From an uncultured Lutibacter sp. (GTDB lineage: Bacteria > Bacteroidota > Bacteroidia > Flavobacteriales > Flavobacteriaceae), in the NCBI RefSeq assembly GCF_947495725.1, contig NZ_CANLZZ010000004.1, positions 434,001-498,000 on the forward strand: 64,000 nucleotides of DNA, in the 5' to 3' direction. This document shows, in pieces, positions 36,206-46,150 of this stretch. Positions within the stretch are counted from its first letter, which is position 1. Every line of letters begins with the position of its first letter. Below the pieces are notes generated by a model. It was not told the DNA's origin. It saw only the letters and a program-made list of their open reading frames with translations, and did no database searches. A program made the position numbers and the translations under genes.

Positions 36206-37843
36206 TTATGGACGCTCTTCTTTTTCTATTACTTTGAAATCATCATAGTAAACAGTTAAATCAGATGCTAAACTACCGTGAATAATTCTTAAATAAAACC
36301 CTGTAATAGATGACGCATTAAACTCTCCTGTTACAGTTACCCATTCACCTTTAGGTTTATCAGCTAAATTCACCCAAGTTTGAGCCCAAGAAGGGAATCT
36401 AAATAATCCCATTGCTCTTCCTGCAGTATCAGAATCTTCTGTAATAAACATTTTCCAAGTTACCACAAACGGCTCTCCTGTTTTATTAAGAATTGGTGTA
36501 AATTCTGATGCCGGAGTACTCATTGAAGCTTCTTTTTGCCCTGGTACTAAATCTAATTTAATACTATAATCTCCTGATAATGGCATTTCATTTGAAACTT
36601 CACCTGTACCATCACTACTCCAATGTTTAGTCCAAGCACCACCGCCATCTTCTAATCCAGCCTGAGCTATATTTAGTAAGTTTACATCGTGCATAACTAC
36701 TGCTACATCTGTAAATGAAACTGGTGTACGTGTGTCCGTTGATTCTATTCCACTTCCCTCTAATAATGAGATAGTTATAACATCTGGTCTGTAAATTTTA
36801 TCTGTCTTAATATCTAAAATTGTTGCATCATCTGCATTAATTGACACAGAATTTACAGGGAAATCAACACCATTTACAGTAATTTTAAAGAATTCTTCTT
36901 TATTTAAAAATGGAGCAAATTCACCATTGAAAGGAATTTGAATTGTTTCATCTTCCAACTCTTTAATAGCTCCTGTTAAAACAAATGGTTTTGATGAAGG
37001 TATTACTTTGAAAGGTGCTGGAATTATATATGTTTCACCATCTCCAGGTAAATTTTGCCCAGTTCTGTTTACACTAACTCTTGCCGTAAAATGTCCAAGT
37101 TTTTTAAATATCATGTCTGCAACTTCTTCGCTACTTTGAGCAACTACATCATTAGGAGAAGAAACAGCTCCTGGCGCTAATGTTTTACGTACAGACCAGT
37201 ATCTTCCTGTTGGCTCTCCAATAGTAGTTTTATCAATAAATTGAACTACATCTCCCGCTTCAACATAAATAGTATCTGTACTTGTATGATCTACAACAGC
37301 ACCATACTGTCTAACTTCTATTTCAGGAACAATTGTATCATAAACCTTAACAACAAATGTTGTATCAATCACCCATAAATCACCAACTCGTTCTGCAGCC
37401 TTAGTATAATCAAACTTTGCACCTAGGGCATCGGACCACTTATTTCCTCTAAAGGTAACAGAGTCCTTAAAAACGTCATAAAGTCTCACTTTTTGAAATC
37501 CAGGATTGTTAAACAATACATGGATTGTTTCATCTTCTGTTACAGTGTCACCAGGGTAAATAATAAACTGTTCTAAAATAGAATCTCTACTATTAATTGG
37601 CCCTTCAAGAAAGTTATTTCCTTTATCAATCATCCAACTATGTTCCAAATATCCTTGAGATAAATCAGAGAATGTTAAATAGTCGAAAACATTTAATAGC
37701 AAAGTATCGCTTTGTTGTCCTAAACCTGTATAAAACCCAACATCTGAAAATGAGTTAGGCGCCTCATATTCGTCATCGTCACAACCAATAAAGACTGCTA
37801 AAAATGCAAAGGCTAATAATATTTTATTTTTCATGTTTTTCAT
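36206..37843 (-). CDS. SusE/SusF-position surface glycan-binding lipoprotein
   Basis: 545 residues with lipoprotein signal ending in AVFIGC (Met4 is an equally good start). The middle has Ig/PKD-like beta domains, and residues about 400-540 form a CBM-like jelly roll (AWTKHWSSDG to VYYDDFKVI). Coming third after SusC and SusD, with a 44-base gap, it fits the surface glycan-binding protein that helps the SusCD pair capture polymer. These proteins vary greatly in sequence, so the glycan cannot be deduced. The Asp-rich DDDE after the lipid Cys is consistent with surface export of lipoproteins in Bacteroidota. Confidence 0.75.
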   Translation of the reverse strand: MKNMKNKILLAFAFLAVFIGCDDDEYEAPNSFSDVGFYTGLGQQSDTLLLNVFDYLTFSDLSQGYLEHSWMIDKGNNFLEGPINSRDSILEQFIIYPGDTVTEDETIHVLFNNPGFQKVRLYDVFKDSVTFRGNKWSDALGAKFDYTKAAERVGDLWVIDTTFVVKVYDTIVPEIEVRQYGAVVDHTSTDTIYVEAGDVVQFIDKTTIGEPTGRYWSVRKTLAPGAVSSPNDVVAQSSEEVADMIFKKLGHFTARVSVNRTGQNLPGDGETYIIPAPFKVIPSSKPFVLTGAIKELEDETIQIPFNGEFAPFLNKEEFFKITVNGVDFPVNSVSINADDATILDIKTDKIYRPDVITISLLEGSGIESTDTRTPVSFTDVAVVMHDVNLLNIAQAGLEDGGGAWTKHWSSDGTGEVSNEMPLSGDYSIKLDLVPGQKEASMSTPASEFTPILNKTGEPFVVTWKMFITEDSDTAGRAMGLFRFPSWAQTWVNLADKPKGEWVTVTGEFNASSITGFYLRIIHGSLASDLTVYYDDFKVIEKEERP

Positions 37844-37887
37844 TTTATTTTAATATATAAATTGTATTAAAAGAAATCTTTGCAAGA

Positions 37888-39666
37888 TTATTCTTCCGTA
37901 CCACCAATTATTGGATTAGTAATAACTTCACTATTTGGTAATTTCCAATATGCGTGTTCACTTTCAACATAATTTACTGCTGCTTCTTGGAACTCATTCC
38001 AATTATCCATAGCGTCAGGATCACTTGGATCTACTTCTAATACAATAGAGTTCCAACGTGTAGCAGTTGTACCATCTTCTTTTGTAACCACATAATGTTC
38101 AGATCTATATCTTCGTGCTGCAAGTTCTTGGAAACGTTGTTTTTTAATACCCCATCTTCTTAAATCAACATTTCTAGATAATCCATGACCTTCACAAGAC
38201 ATTTCTAATGGATATTCTTTAAATCTTAAATGGTCCATTAAACTTTGTGCATCATATGCTTTATTATCATGGTCATTTAATGGATATTCTCCTGTACCTA
38301 CTAAACCTAATAATTGAAGTCCAGAACGTCTTCTTACCTTGTTAATATAAAGCATTGCTTCATCTACGTTACCCATCTCAATCATACACTCTGCATATTG
38401 TAAGTAAATTTCAGCAAGTCTAATTAAACGTTGGTTAACACCACTTCTCACTTTTCCAGGAGACAATGCGTTTTCACTTTCAAATCCTAAATCCCAATTT
38501 GTATGTTTTCTCCAGAAACAAGTCATATTCACATTAAAGTTTGCAGCTTCTCCAGTAGTTTTATACCCATAGTATTCCATATCTACATCATCTACAATAG
38601 CAACAGACCAAGATGTTCTTAAACTAAATTTTCTAAAACGTTGTGTACCATCTTCTTCTGTAATGATATTTCTAGGATCAGAATAATCCATAGGATCATT
38701 TCTGTATTCTTTAATTAACCAGTTAGCGGCAACTCCTCCCCACCATCCTTGGATTGGTGTAAGTTGTTGCTGAATTGATGTTGCTCCTGTATCTCTCCAA
38801 TCCCATTCATTCAATTCATTTTTATAATCTGTAGAACGTACAATTTCTAAAATAGATTCCTCATTTAATTCATCCATTGTAGTGAAGTTACTACCAATAT
38901 TTGGAGTTAATGAATATCCATAATTGTTAATTACATCTGCAAAATAAGTAGCCGCTGTAGGGAAGTCATTTTCAAATAAATAAGACTGACCTAAAACTGC
39001 AGCAGCAGCTCCAGCAGTAATTCTTCCTTTTTCTCTTCCCTCCCATGTTGCAGGTAGGTTTGCTTTGGCAAATTCTAAATCTGCACGGTAAAAATCTTTA
39101 ACTTGTTGTGATGTACTTAAATCTTTATAGAATCCATCTTCACCACCAGGCACTTTATCCCAAATAATTACTTCTCCATTATTAAAAGATTCATTCAATA
39201 TAAAATATGCAAATCCTCTTATAAAACGTGCTTGACCATCTATTACAACTGCTTCAGCTTCTTTGTCTGCGTTTGGCAATGTACCTTTTAAATTTGCACA
39301 AGCTTCAATAACTTGATTTGCTCTAAAAATTGTAGTATACAATTGAGACCATTTTTGAACTGGGTCTTTAGACGCTTCGTTAAATGTTTGCAAATAATAC
39401 TCATTTGTATTAAATGGTCTTTGATATCCTGTTCCCCAAGCAATATCACTTCTTACAAGTTCGTTTAATAATTTATAATTATTATCACTACTAAATGATT
39501 TATAGGTAGCTACAAGCCCTGTATTTAGGTCATCTACTGTTTTCCAAAAACTATCTGTAGATAATTGGTTTGGGTTTGATTGTTCTAGAAAATCTTCTGA
39601 ACAACTAACCATTACACCAACCATAAACAATACTATGGTTAGTTTGCTTATTATTTTATTCTTCAT
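37888..39666 (-). CDS. susD: SusD/RagB-family outer-membrane lipoprotein
   Basis: Start at Met of MKNKIISKLTIVLFM (39666): this gives a proper lipoprotein signal ending in GVMVSC; the frame open from 39708 adds 14 residues of unlikely sequence. 592 residues with the SusD marks: SEDFLEQSNPN after the signal, TPR-like helices (FIRGFAYFILNESF), and the C-terminal RHxxLRRWG-like segments. It forms the lid of the SusC pore and binds oligosaccharide at the surface. It lies 56 bases after susC. Confidence 0.92.
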   Translation of the reverse strand: MKNKIISKLTIVLFMVGVMVSCSEDFLEQSNPNQLSTDSFWKTVDDLNTGLVATYKSFSSDNNYKLLNELVRSDIAWGTGYQRPFNTNEYYLQTFNEASKDPVQKWSQLYTTIFRANQVIEACANLKGTLPNADKEAEAVVIDGQARFIRGFAYFILNESFNNGEVIIWDKVPGGEDGFYKDLSTSQQVKDFYRADLEFAKANLPATWEGREKGRITAGAAAAVLGQSYLFENDFPTAATYFADVINNYGYSLTPNIGSNFTTMDELNEESILEIVRSTDYKNELNEWDWRDTGATSIQQQLTPIQGWWGGVAANWLIKEYRNDPMDYSDPRNIITEEDGTQRFRKFSLRTSWSVAIVDDVDMEYYGYKTTGEAANFNVNMTCFWRKHTNWDLGFESENALSPGKVRSGVNQRLIRLAEIYLQYAECMIEMGNVDEAMLYINKVRRRSGLQLLGLVGTGEYPLNDHDNKAYDAQSLMDHLRFKEYPLEMSCEGHGLSRNVDLRRWGIKKQRFQELAARRYRSEHYVVTKEDGTTATRWNSIVLEVDPSDPDAMDNWNEFQEAAVNYVESEHAYWKLPNSEVITNPIIGGTEE

Positions 39667-39722
39667 CTTAAAATATTTTTTTTGAATTTTTTTATCTATT
39701 GTTTTCATAATAAAGCTCTAGA

Positions 39723-42700
39723 TTAAAATTCTAATTGAACACCAGCTCTTACTTGAGAACTAACAGGATAAGTACCTTTATCAATACCTCTTGTACTTAA
39801 ACCATTGTTTCCTACCTCAGGATCATAACCTGTATAGTCAGTTAATGTAATTAAATTCTGACCTGCAACATAAAATCTTAGTTTAGAAAGATTTATTTTT
39901 TCAATTACCTTTTTAGGAAAACTATATCCTACAGTAATATTACGTAACCTAACATATGTTCCATCTTCTAACCAAAAATCATTTCTACCTCTAACATTGT
40001 TATGTGTAGATTGACCTCTAAATACTGGAATTTCAGAAGTTGGATTTTGAGGAGACCATTGGTAAACTAAATCTAGCGCATTTCCATTTTGAAAAGCTGC
40101 CGCTCTACTACCATTCATTATCTCTCCTCCAAAAGCACCATAAATTTGTGCAGATACATCAAAGTTTTTATAAGAAATAGAAGAATTAAAACCTATTTCA
40201 AATTCTGGTGTACCACTACCCATATACTGTTGATCATTTACATCAATAACTCCATCACCTGCATCAGCAACACCATCACCATCAGTATCAACTGTTAATG
40301 CATCGATCAATCTCAAATCTCCTAATTTGGCTTGACTAGTAGGGTATTCAGTTAAATAAGCATCTAACTCTTCTTGACTTTGAATAACTCCGTCAGTTTT
40401 AATTAAGAAAAATGCACCACCTTCATATCCTTCTGCCAATACAGATACATAATCACGGTCATTTGAAGTACCAGAAATATTACTATTTGTAAAATAAATA
40501 ATTTTATTTGCCCCAGTCATTTTCGTAACTTTATTTGTATTACGCGTATAGTTTAAACCAGCATTCCATCTTACTTTACCTTTATTACGGTAGTTTAAAG
40601 CTAATTCAGTACCATTATTTTCCATATCACCAACATTTAATACAACTGCTGCATCATTACCGTCTCCAGCACCAACAGAAGGTGGTAATGTTACAGGAAA
40701 TAACATATCTTCTTTATTTGTTTTATAAAAATCTGCGGCAAACGTTAATCTGTTTTTCATGAATGACAAATCAAAACCAATATTTTGTGAAATTGAAGTT
40801 TCCCAACTCACTAATTCATTTGCATAAGACTGCTGAATTGCACCTGTTACCAAATTTTGGTCATCACCATTTCCAAATACATAATCGTTCTCTAATACAA
40901 TAGTAGAAGCGAACGCATAATCTGCAATACCTTGGTTACCTGTTGTACCATAACTTGCTCTAATTTTAAAAGATGAAATTGCATTTTTTAGTGGTTGAAA
41001 GAAATTTTCATCACTTACATTCCAACCTGCAGAGAATGATGGGAAAACTCCCCAATAATCATTCTTAAACCTTGAAGAACCATCTCTACGTACACTTGCA
41101 CTTAGTAAATATTTCCCTTGGTAATTGTATTGTAAACGAGCTAACATACCAATAAGGGTGTTTTCTCTATCTTGTCCCCATTGCCCAGTACCTGAACCTG
41201 CTAAAGAATCACCTGTTGCTCCATTTAAAACAGTAATATCATTACTATTAATATCAAATTTTTGAGCGAAAAATGATGTATAACTATATCTTTCAGCCGA
41301 ATACACACCTACAAAATTTAAATTGTGATCACCAAATGATTTTTGCCAATTTACAATATTTTCCCAAGAAAACCTTTTTGAGTTAGAAGAAAAATTACGA
41401 ATCTTCGATTGATCTCCTGGTAAAGCTTCACCTTCCCAGTCATATGCAACGAATTGAGGATTAAGAGTTATCCTAGTTGAATTTTCCCAACCAGCAGATA
41501 TTCTAGAGGTAATCTTTAAGTTTTTATTAAAACTATAAGCTGCACTTAATCTTCCATCAAAATACTGAGTCTCTGAATTATCTTCTTGTAATAATTTTGT
41601 ACCTAAGTAAGATAAGTTACTAGCTGCACTACCATCTCCTGCATCTTCAATAGACTCTAAGTTATCTTCTAAATCTACTTGTAAAGCTTTATATCTATAA
41701 GCATCAGCTAAAATACCCCAAGGTGCATGTTGCTTATCTTCAACTCTAAATGATAAACCACTTGTAATATTCCAATTTCCTTTTTTAAGTTGTGAATTAG
41801 ATCTTACGTTAAATCTTTCATATCCAGAATTGATAATTGTTCCTTCTTGTCTAAAGAAGTTACCAGAAATATTATATGTTAAACCGGCTTTACCACCTGA
41901 TAACATTAAACTATAATTTTCAATTGGTGCAGAATCATTTTCAATAAAATCAACAATATTAGTATTGTTTGTTAACTGACTTGGATTTTGCTCTGCACTA
42001 TGCCAAGTATTTCCGTATACATTTCCATTTACCGCCCAAGATTGTAAGAAGTGAGAATATAATAGGTCTTCTCTATCCATAATTGCAATACCTGAAGTAA
42101 TGTTTTGAATACCATAATAGCCATTAGCACTAATTTTCATAGTACCTTCTTTACCTTTTTTAGTAGTAACTAAAATTACACCGGCAGCACCACGAGTACC
42201 ATAAATTGCAGCTGAAGCGGCATCTTTTAATACATCAATACTTTCAATTTCGTTAACACTTAATTTAGGATCTCCTTCAAAAGGAATTCCATCTACAACA
42301 TATAATGGTTTGTTTGCACCATTAATAGAGGTAAGACCACGAATCATAACGTTTGCTTCAGAACCAGGAGAACCATCACTAGCAACAACTGTTACCCCTG
42401 CAATTTGCCCTTGTAAAGCTGAGTTAATATCTGAGGTTGCCGTTTTAGCTAATTCATCAGATTTAATTTGAACAACAGCACCAGTTACTTCTTTTTTAAC
42501 CTGAGTACCATACCCAATTACTACAACCTCTTCTAAAGCTGCAACATTTGTTTTAAGCACTACATTAATGCTTGTTCTTCCATTAATTTTAATCTCTTGA
42601 ATGTCAAAACCAATGTAACTATAAATAAGTACATCGCTTGAATTCGCCTTAATCTCGTAGTTACCATCAAAATCAGTAACTGCTCCGTTCGATGTTCCTT

Positions 42701-42857
42701 TAACAAGAACACTCACACCTGGCAGTGGTTGTCCATCTCCAGTAACTGTACCCTTCACGGTTACAGATTGTGCTTGAATTGTACTAAAGCTAAGAAATAA
42801 CATAAACGTTACGAAATAAGCTTTGAGTTTCCAATTAACAAGTAAATTGAATTTCAT
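39723..42857 (-). CDS. susC: SusC/RagA-family TonB-dependent transporter
   Basis: 1044 residues. Signal peptide to about 29 (FSTIQAQ), carboxypeptidase-D-regulatory-like domain (GTVTGDGQPLPGVSVLVKG, about 33-105), plug domain (about 115-235, with YGTRGAAGVILVTTKKGK), then a 22-strand barrel ending in the usual final aromatic residue (QLEF). It imports oligosaccharides into the periplasm using TonB energy. First gene of the PUL's uptake operon, with a good promoter upstream. The next gene is its SusD partner. Substrate is set by the PUL enzymes, not visible in the sequence itself. Confidence 0.95.
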   Translation of the reverse strand: MKFNLLVNWKLKAYFVTFMLFLSFSTIQAQSVTVKGTVTGDGQPLPGVSVLVKGTSNGAVTDFDGNYEIKANSSDVLIYSYIGFDIQEIKINGRTSINVVLKTNVAALEEVVVIGYGTQVKKEVTGAVVQIKSDELAKTATSDINSALQGQIAGVTVVASDGSPGSEANVMIRGLTSINGANKPLYVVDGIPFEGDPKLSVNEIESIDVLKDAASAAIYGTRGAAGVILVTTKKGKEGTMKISANGYYGIQNITSGIAIMDREDLLYSHFLQSWAVNGNVYGNTWHSAEQNPSQLTNNTNIVDFIENDSAPIENYSLMLSGGKAGLTYNISGNFFRQEGTIINSGYERFNVRSNSQLKKGNWNITSGLSFRVEDKQHAPWGILADAYRYKALQVDLEDNLESIEDAGDGSAASNLSYLGTKLLQEDNSETQYFDGRLSAAYSFNKNLKITSRISAGWENSTRITLNPQFVAYDWEGEALPGDQSKIRNFSSNSKRFSWENIVNWQKSFGDHNLNFVGVYSAERYSYTSFFAQKFDINSNDITVLNGATGDSLAGSGTGQWGQDRENTLIGMLARLQYNYQGKYLLSASVRRDGSSRFKNDYWGVFPSFSAGWNVSDENFFQPLKNAISSFKIRASYGTTGNQGIADYAFASTIVLENDYVFGNGDDQNLVTGAIQQSYANELVSWETSISQNIGFDLSFMKNRLTFAADFYKTNKEDMLFPVTLPPSVGAGDGNDAAVVLNVGDMENNGTELALNYRNKGKVRWNAGLNYTRNTNKVTKMTGANKIIYFTNSNISGTSNDRDYVSVLAEGYEGGAFFLIKTDGVIQSQEELDAYLTEYPTSQAKLGDLRLIDALTVDTDGDGVADAGDGVIDVNDQQYMGSGTPEFEIGFNSSISYKNFDVSAQIYGAFGGEIMNGSRAAAFQNGNALDLVYQWSPQNPTSEIPVFRGQSTHNNVRGRNDFWLEDGTYVRLRNITVGYSFPKKVIEKINLSKLRFYVAGQNLITLTDYTGYDPEVGNNGLSTRGIDKGTYPVSSQVRAGVQLEF

Positions 42858-42934
42858 ATTATTATTGTTTTAAGTTTGATGCTACAAATTTTAACATTCT
42901 TTAACACTTAAAGGGAAACAATCGTCCTAATAAA

Positions 42935-42967
42935 CAAAACTATTGGATGATTTTTTAGCCTCAACAA
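42935..42967 (-). promoter_or_regulatory. Promoter of the susC operon
   Basis: On the minus strand TAGTTTTG (42942-42935) matches the Bacteroidota -7 box TAnnTTTG, with TTG at 42964-42962 and a 19-base spacer, the family spacing. CTTAAAGGGA occurs on either side (42907-42916 and 43040-43049) and may be a binding site. This is the only notable content of the 260-bp gap. Confidence 0.6.
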
Positions 42968-43117
42968 GCTAATTTACAAGGAAAACACACAAATTAAGTA
43001 ACTTATCAATTTTTCACAAAAATTATTAAAACTGAAGCCCTTAAAGGGAATACAGGAGTATTTAACTTGAAAATTATTACTATTTTTAACCAATAAACAC
43101 ACTAAAAAAAGCCCATT

Positions 43118-43474
43118 ATGAATATTGAAGAATTTCGAGACTACTGCTTAAGAAAAGCACATGTTACAGAATCTTTTCCGTTCGATCAACACACTTTAGT
43201 ATTTAAAGTGGACAAAAAAATGTTTGCTTTAACAGGACTGGAAAACAAACCAATCTCGGTTAATTTAAAATGTAATCCTGAAAAATCAATAGAATTACGA
43301 GACCTTTATAATGAGGTTACTGCAGGATACCATATGAGTAAGAAACACTGGAATACTATACAAATTGACGGCAATTTGTCTAGTTCGCTAATAAAAGAAC
43401 TAATTGATCATTCTTATGATTTGGTTGTTAAGGGTCTTTCAAAAAAAAGACAAAAAGAATTAGGATTTATTTAA
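43118..43474 (+). CDS. MmcQ/YjbR family DNA-binding-fold protein
   Basis: 118 residues of the CyaY-like YjbR fold. MNIEEFRDYCL and ESFPFDQHTLVFKVDKKMFAL are the family's N-terminal marks; YHMSKKHWNTIQIDG is the other conserved region. The group is widespread, with no clear biochemical role known to me; DNA binding was suggested from structure. It lies alone between the divergent susC promoter and a converging AraC gene and seems unrelated to the PUL. Confidence 0.85.
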   Translation: MNIEEFRDYCLRKAHVTESFPFDQHTLVFKVDKKMFALTGLENKPISVNLKCNPEKSIELRDLYNEVTAGYHMSKKHWNTIQIDGNLSSSLIKELIDHSYDLVVKGLSKKRQKELGFI

Positions 43475-43483
43475 AACTAAAAT

Positions 43484-44326
43484 TTAATGTTTTTTTCTAT
43501 AATCGGATGGTGTTATTCCTTTTATAGCTTTAAATTTTCTATTAAAATTAGCTAAATTATTAAATCCTGATTTATATGAAATTTCTGTTATACTTAAATC
43601 GTTTTTCTTAGCCAAGAGTTTACAAGCATTTCCAATTCTAATATCAATTAAAAAATTTACAAAAGTTTTATTTGTTCGCTGTTTAAAATATCTACAAAAT
43701 GCATTTGGTGTCATATTAGCAATATCTGCAACATCTTGTAGGCTTACCTCTTTTTGAAAATTATTCATTGTGTATTGAAAAATATCACTCATACGTTTTC
43801 CTTCATCTCCTGCGTACTTCTTTAAATTTATTAAAGATGATAATTTTTGTTTTTCAGATTCTGATATTAATCGAAGAATTTCTAAAAATGATATAAATTG
43901 ATTGTATTTTGGAAGTAATCCAATACCAGACATTAAATTTGAGAGTTCTGTTTTGTTTGAAAGTACTTTATAGCCTAAATCTGATTTTTCAAAAAACTTT
44001 TTAAAATTTTCAAACTCAGGTAAACTAAAAAAAAGTTCTCCAAAAGCATTTTTAGCAAAAAACAAGGTAACCATCTCCGTTTCTTTAACGCAAGAGGCAT
44101 CTCTTTTAAATACGTGAGGTAAATTTTCTCCAAGCACAAAAATATCTTGCTCTTTAAATGTACCAACACAATCACCTATTATAAAAGTTCCTTCACCTTT
44201 TAAAACAACACTAATCTGAATCTCCTTATGTTGGTGTAATTTCTCATAAAAAGATTCGCCCTTGTAATGCTGTAAGTACAGGGTTACATTTTCTGGTTTC
44301 GGTATTTTAAATGGTAAAACTTTCAT
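43484..44326 (-). CDS. AraC-family regulator next to the semialdehyde dehydrogenase gene
   Basis: 280 residues: cupin sensor (LHQHKEIQISVVLKGEGTF, about 30-100) and C-terminal AraC HTH (about 180-280, with ITEISYKSGFNNLANFNRKFK and the TPSDYRKKH end). Similar in layout to the regulator at 23287. Transcribed away from the aldehyde dehydrogenase at 44562 over a 235-bp gap, so it probably controls that operon (dehydrogenase, DUF885 peptidase, S37 peptidase). The gap holds AT-rich DNA with no clear repeat that I could pick out. Confidence 0.85.
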   Translation of the reverse strand: MKVLPFKIPKPENVTLYLQHYKGESFYEKLHQHKEIQISVVLKGEGTFIIGDCVGTFKEQDIFVLGENLPHVFKRDASCVKETEMVTLFFAKNAFGELFFSLPEFENFKKFFEKSDLGYKVLSNKTELSNLMSGIGLLPKYNQFISFLEILRLISESEKQKLSSLINLKKYAGDEGKRMSDIFQYTMNNFQKEVSLQDVADIANMTPNAFCRYFKQRTNKTFVNFLIDIRIGNACKLLAKKNDLSITEISYKSGFNNLANFNRKFKAIKGITPSDYRKKH

Positions 44327-44561
44327 AAATTTATCATCGCAAAATTAATCTAATTTTCAAAATAAATACCACAATAGGATAAAATAATATTAATTACAAA
44401 CATTTCCTAGTAAAATTGGCTTATAAATTAGAAAACAAAACGCTAATATTGTTTAAATTTGTTCATTCACAAAATAAAGATTCATTAATTAACATTTTTA
44501 CGTTTATTATCAAAAATCGTACATACATTTTTAATGGAATTAATATTACTAGAAAACTAAT

Positions 44562-46148
44562 ATGATAACTGGTAAAAATTACATAGGAAATCTTCGTGCT
44601 TCCTCGGGAACAAAAACATTTAAAACATTTAATCCTTTAAAAAATGTAGAAAACAAAACTGTTTTTTTCGAAGCTAGCACTATTGAAATAGAACATGCAA
44701 TTGATTTAGCTACTAAAGCTTTTGAACAATTTCAATTAACTTCAGGAATAGATAAAAGCATTTTTTTATTTGAAATTGCTAACGAAATAATAAAACTAGA
44801 TGAAGAGTTAATAGATACCTATTGCTCAGAATCAGGTTTATCAAAAGAAAGAGCTATTGCAGAGCGAGAAAGAACACTATTTCAGTTGCAAACTTTTGCC
44901 AAATTAGTAAAAGACGGTAGTTGGGTAGAAGCTTCAATTGACACAGCTAAACCAAGTAGGGTTCCAATTCCTAAAAGTGATATTAGAAAATTGTTAACGC
45001 CTATAGGACCAATTGTTGTTTTTGGAGCAAGTAACTTTCCTTTAGCTTATTCAACTGCAGGAGGCGATACTGCATCGGCGCTGGCCGCAGGTTGCCCGGT
45101 TATTGTAAAATCGCATCCAATGCATACTGGAACAGGTGAATTAGTAGCTTCTGCAATTATTAATGCTGCCGAAAAAACTGGAATGCCAAATGGTGTGTTT
45201 TCAAATTTAAATAGTAGCGGTAATGAAGTTGGCGAATTTTTAGTAAAACATACAGCTATAAAAGCAGTTGGATTTACAGGAAGCTTAAATGGAGGAAGAG
45301 CTTTGTATAATTTAGCATCTAAACGAAACGAACCAATTCCTGTATTTGCAGAAATGGGAAGTGTAAACCCCGTGATACTATTTCCAAACGCAGTTGAAAA
45401 TAATTATAAACACTGGGCTAAAACCTATTCACAATCAATAACTAATGGAGCTGGTCAATTTTGTACAAATCCTGGTTTAATATTTGGAATAAAAAGCGAA
45501 TCACTTTCTAAATTTATAAATGTATTAATTGAAGAAGTTAAAAAAATAGCTCCAACTTGTATGCTTCACCCAAAAATATTTGAGGCATTTAATAAAAATA
45601 AAAATAACGTACTTAAAAACAAGAATGTTGCTGTAAGTTTTGAAAATAAAGGTATTATTTCCGATAATTTTGGAAAACATACAATTGCAACTATTAATGG
45701 GAAAGCTTTTTTAAAAAATCCAAATCTACACCAAGAAGTATTTGGTCCTTTTTCTATGATAGTGCAATGTGAAGATTTACACGAACTTGAGAATTGTATA
45801 TCAAACTTGGAAGGACAACTTACAGGAACTATTTTAGCTAGCAACAACGAACAAGAAAATTACACCAATTTAATTAACTTATTAAAACAACGTGTTGGCC
45901 GACTCATTTTTAATGGAGTTCCAACTGGCGTAGAAGTTTGTGACTCAATGGTTCATGGCGGTCCATATCCTGCAACAACAGACAGCCGGTTTACTGCTGT
46001 AGGAGCACATTCAATAAAACGTTGGGTACGATCTGTTTGCTATCAAAACTGGCCAAATAATTTGTTACCAAATGAATTAAAAAATGAAAATCCATTAAAT
46101 ATTTTAAGAATTATTGATGGAGAATATTCGAAAAAGTCAATTCAATAA
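44562..46148 (+). CDS. Alpha-ketoglutarate semialdehyde (2,5-dioxopentanoate) dehydrogenase-like
   Basis: 528-residue aldehyde dehydrogenase of the longer AldH type that includes 2,5-dioxopentanoate dehydrogenases. Marks: FGASNFPLAYSTAGGDTASALAAG-type N-terminal region (split here for length), general-base Glu in VFAEMGSVNP, catalytic Cys in GAGQFCTNPG, and the C-terminal GVPTGVEVCDSMVHGGP. It converts alpha-ketoglutarate semialdehyde to alpha-ketoglutarate, the last step of hydroxyproline, pentose or uronate breakdown. Being followed 2 bases later by peptidase genes points to hydroxyproline, but the other enzymes of that route are absent from the window. Confidence 0.78.
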   Translation: MITGKNYIGNLRASSGTKTFKTFNPLKNVENKTVFFEASTIEIEHAIDLATKAFEQFQLTSGIDKSIFLFEIANEIIKLDEELIDTYCSESGLSKERAIAERERTLFQLQTFAKLVKDGSWVEASIDTAKPSRVPIPKSDIRKLLTPIGPIVVFGASNFPLAYSTAGGDTASALAAGCPVIVKSHPMHTGTGELVASAIINAAEKTGMPNGVFSNLNSSGNEVGEFLVKHTAIKAVGFTGSLNGGRALYNLASKRNEPIPVFAEMGSVNPVILFPNAVENNYKHWAKTYSQSITNGAGQFCTNPGLIFGIKSESLSKFINVLIEEVKKIAPTCMLHPKIFEAFNKNKNNVLKNKNVAVSFENKGIISDNFGKHTIATINGKAFLKNPNLHQEVFGPFSMIVQCEDLHELENCISNLEGQLTGTILASNNEQENYTNLINLLKQRVGRLIFNGVPTGVEVCDSMVHGGPYPATTDSRFTAVGAHSIKRWVRSVCYQNWPNNLLPNELKNENPLNILRIIDGEYSKKSIQ

Positions 46149-46150
46149 TT

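Noticed and set aside
39667-39708. SusD start at 39708
   Set aside because: The signal peptide and lipobox start at ATG 39666; the extra 14 residues are a Lys-rich extension with no role.
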